Source: GCA-002722245 sp964230605 (GTDB lineage Bacteria; Bacteroidota; Bacteroidia; Flavobacteriales_C; GCA-002722245). From it: a stretch of DNA of 6,509 nucleotides. The DNA is taken from NCBI GenBank assembly GCA_964230605.1, contig CAXRIN010000072.1, positions 1-6,509 of the forward strand, in the 5' to 3' direction. Below the pieces are notes generated by a model. The model had not been told where the DNA came from. It saw nothing but the letters and a program-made list of their open reading frames with translations, and searched no databases. This document shows, in pieces, positions 6,368 through 6,509 of the stretch; position 1 is the first letter of the stretch; each line of letters begins with the position of its first letter. A program made the translations under genes and the position numbers.

Positions 6368-6389
6368 AATAACGTGAGTTCGATCTAAG
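6368..6389 (+). repeat. 22-bp inverted-repeat element, copy B
   Basis: The 16-mer aataacgtgagttcga at 6368-6383 is the exact reverse complement of 123-138, and TAAG at 6386-6389 extends the match after two differing bases. This copy sits at the junction between the receiver fragment and the tail of the membrane-protein gene, and contains that gene's stop (6385-6387, minus strand). No target-site duplication is seen beside either copy. Confidence 0.6.
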
Positions 6390-6509
6390 CATCCAATCCT
6401 AATCTTTCATTATCAACAACTTCCGATCTAAGTGAAGGCTTTTTTGGTAGAAAATGGTATGCAATAAGTCCACCTATTAAATTGACTAAAAAGTTGTCTA
6501 CGCTTCTAT
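6385..6509 (-). CDS. C-terminal tail of an unidentified membrane protein (partial, 40 aa visible)
   Basis: The gene enters from the right edge of the window and ends at a TAG (6385-6387, minus strand). The visible residues start RSVDNFLVNLIGGLIAYHFL, a hydrophobic helix with an N-x-x-G pattern, and continue with a charged cytoplasmic-type tail PKKPSLRSEVVDNERLGLDA. The helix faintly recalls the last span of VanZ-like proteins, and the LRSEVVDNERLGLD tail faintly recalls the ammonium-transporter C-terminus. Neither is strong enough to name it. The stop lies inside repeat copy B, so the native C-terminus may have been cut or changed there. The rest of the protein is outside the window. Confidence 0.5.
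   Translation of the reverse strand, partial: RSVDNFLVNLIGGLIAYHFLPKKPSLRSEVVDNERLGLDA

Larger units (their letters stand above)
6236..6406 (-). pseudogene. C-terminal fragment of a response-regulator receiver domain
   Basis: The minus-strand frame has no start codon: it opens after a TGA at 6407-6409 and contains no ATG, GTG or TTG upstream of the receiver homology. From about 6383 downward it reads like the last third of a CheY-like receiver: strand 4 HVILTTSN, helix 4 NTLGQQAKELG, strand 5 VKKVLYKPF with the conserved Lys-Pro, then helix 5 DSLITVINELA and a TAG stop at 6236-6238. The N-terminal two thirds, including the acidic pocket and the phospho-acceptor Asp, are absent. They are not found further upstream in any minus-strand frame; instead the 3' end of another gene is there. 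The homology begins where the repeated 16-mer (6368-6383) lies. The last codons overlap the sulP 3' end by 14 nt. It is best read as a dead gene fragment or an assembly junction. It cannot signal on its own. Confidence 0.7.

Noticed and set aside
117..6389. The inverted pair read as the terminal repeats of one large mobile element carrying pspC, aguAB, yifB and sulP
   Set aside because: There is no transposase or recombinase, no target-site duplication beside either copy, and the enclosed genes look like normal chromosomal genes with matching base composition.
6422..6431. On the minus strand the ten bases agatcggaag match the beginning of a common Illumina adapter
   Set aside because: The match ends after ten bases, and the surrounding frame continues without a break on both sides, so chance is more likely than adapter contamination. 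It is worth remembering only if reads fail to span this region.
6411..6509. The right-edge membrane tail named as VanZ-like or as an ammonium transporter
   Set aside because: Each fits only a few residues (N-x-x-G in the helix; LRSEVVDNERLGLD in the tail), and only 40 residues are visible.

Overview
The window is AT-rich with short intergenic spaces and no Shine-Dalgarno-like sequence at most starts. At least one promoter has the Bacteroidota form (TTG, about 20 nt, TAnnTTTG). Together with the gene types (small PspC protein, aguAB pair, YifB, SulP transporter) this points to the chromosome of a Bacteroidota bacterium, most likely a Flavobacteriales-type organism. That placement is inference from sequence style and gene content, not a database match.

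Left part (1-2400): a hairpin with A- and T-runs (about 29-95) lies downstream of a minus-strand gene for a 93-residue PspC-domain membrane protein. Diverging from it is a two-gene operon: agmatine deiminase (aguA), overlapping by 8 nt N-carbamoylputrescine amidohydrolase (aguB). The two enzymes convert agmatine to N-carbamoylputrescine and then to putrescine, the standard bacterial route from arginine-derived agmatine to polyamines. A clear bidirectional terminator (2371-2398) closes the operon.

Middle part (2417-4578): a minus-strand gene encodes a small secreted protein of unknown function. It is preceded, with an ATGA overlap, by a 62-codon open frame that may be a real small gene or the decayed 3' end of a lost gene. 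Diverging from these is yifB/comM, a full-length Mg-chelatase-like AAA+ ATPase.

Right part (4579-6509): a well-formed Bacteroidota promoter (4591-4621) drives a SulP-family anion transporter with a C-terminal STAS domain. Beyond it, on the minus strand, lie two partial coding sequences. One is the C-terminal third of a response-regulator receiver domain, with no N-terminal half and no start codon. The other is the 40-residue C-terminal tail of an unidentified membrane protein whose body lies outside the window. The receiver remnant overlaps the end of sulP by 14 nt and contains a hairpin that could serve as the sulP terminator.

The least ordinary structure is a 22-bp element (16 bp identical, then 2 mismatches and 4 matches). 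It occurs inverted at the pspC 3' end (117-138) and exactly where the receiver homology breaks off (6368-6389). The five well-supported genes look like ordinary housekeeping or transport genes. I see no CRISPR array, transposase, tRNA, rRNA or defence system. The points worth following up are the repeat pair and the rearranged 3' edge, which could also be an assembly artefact.
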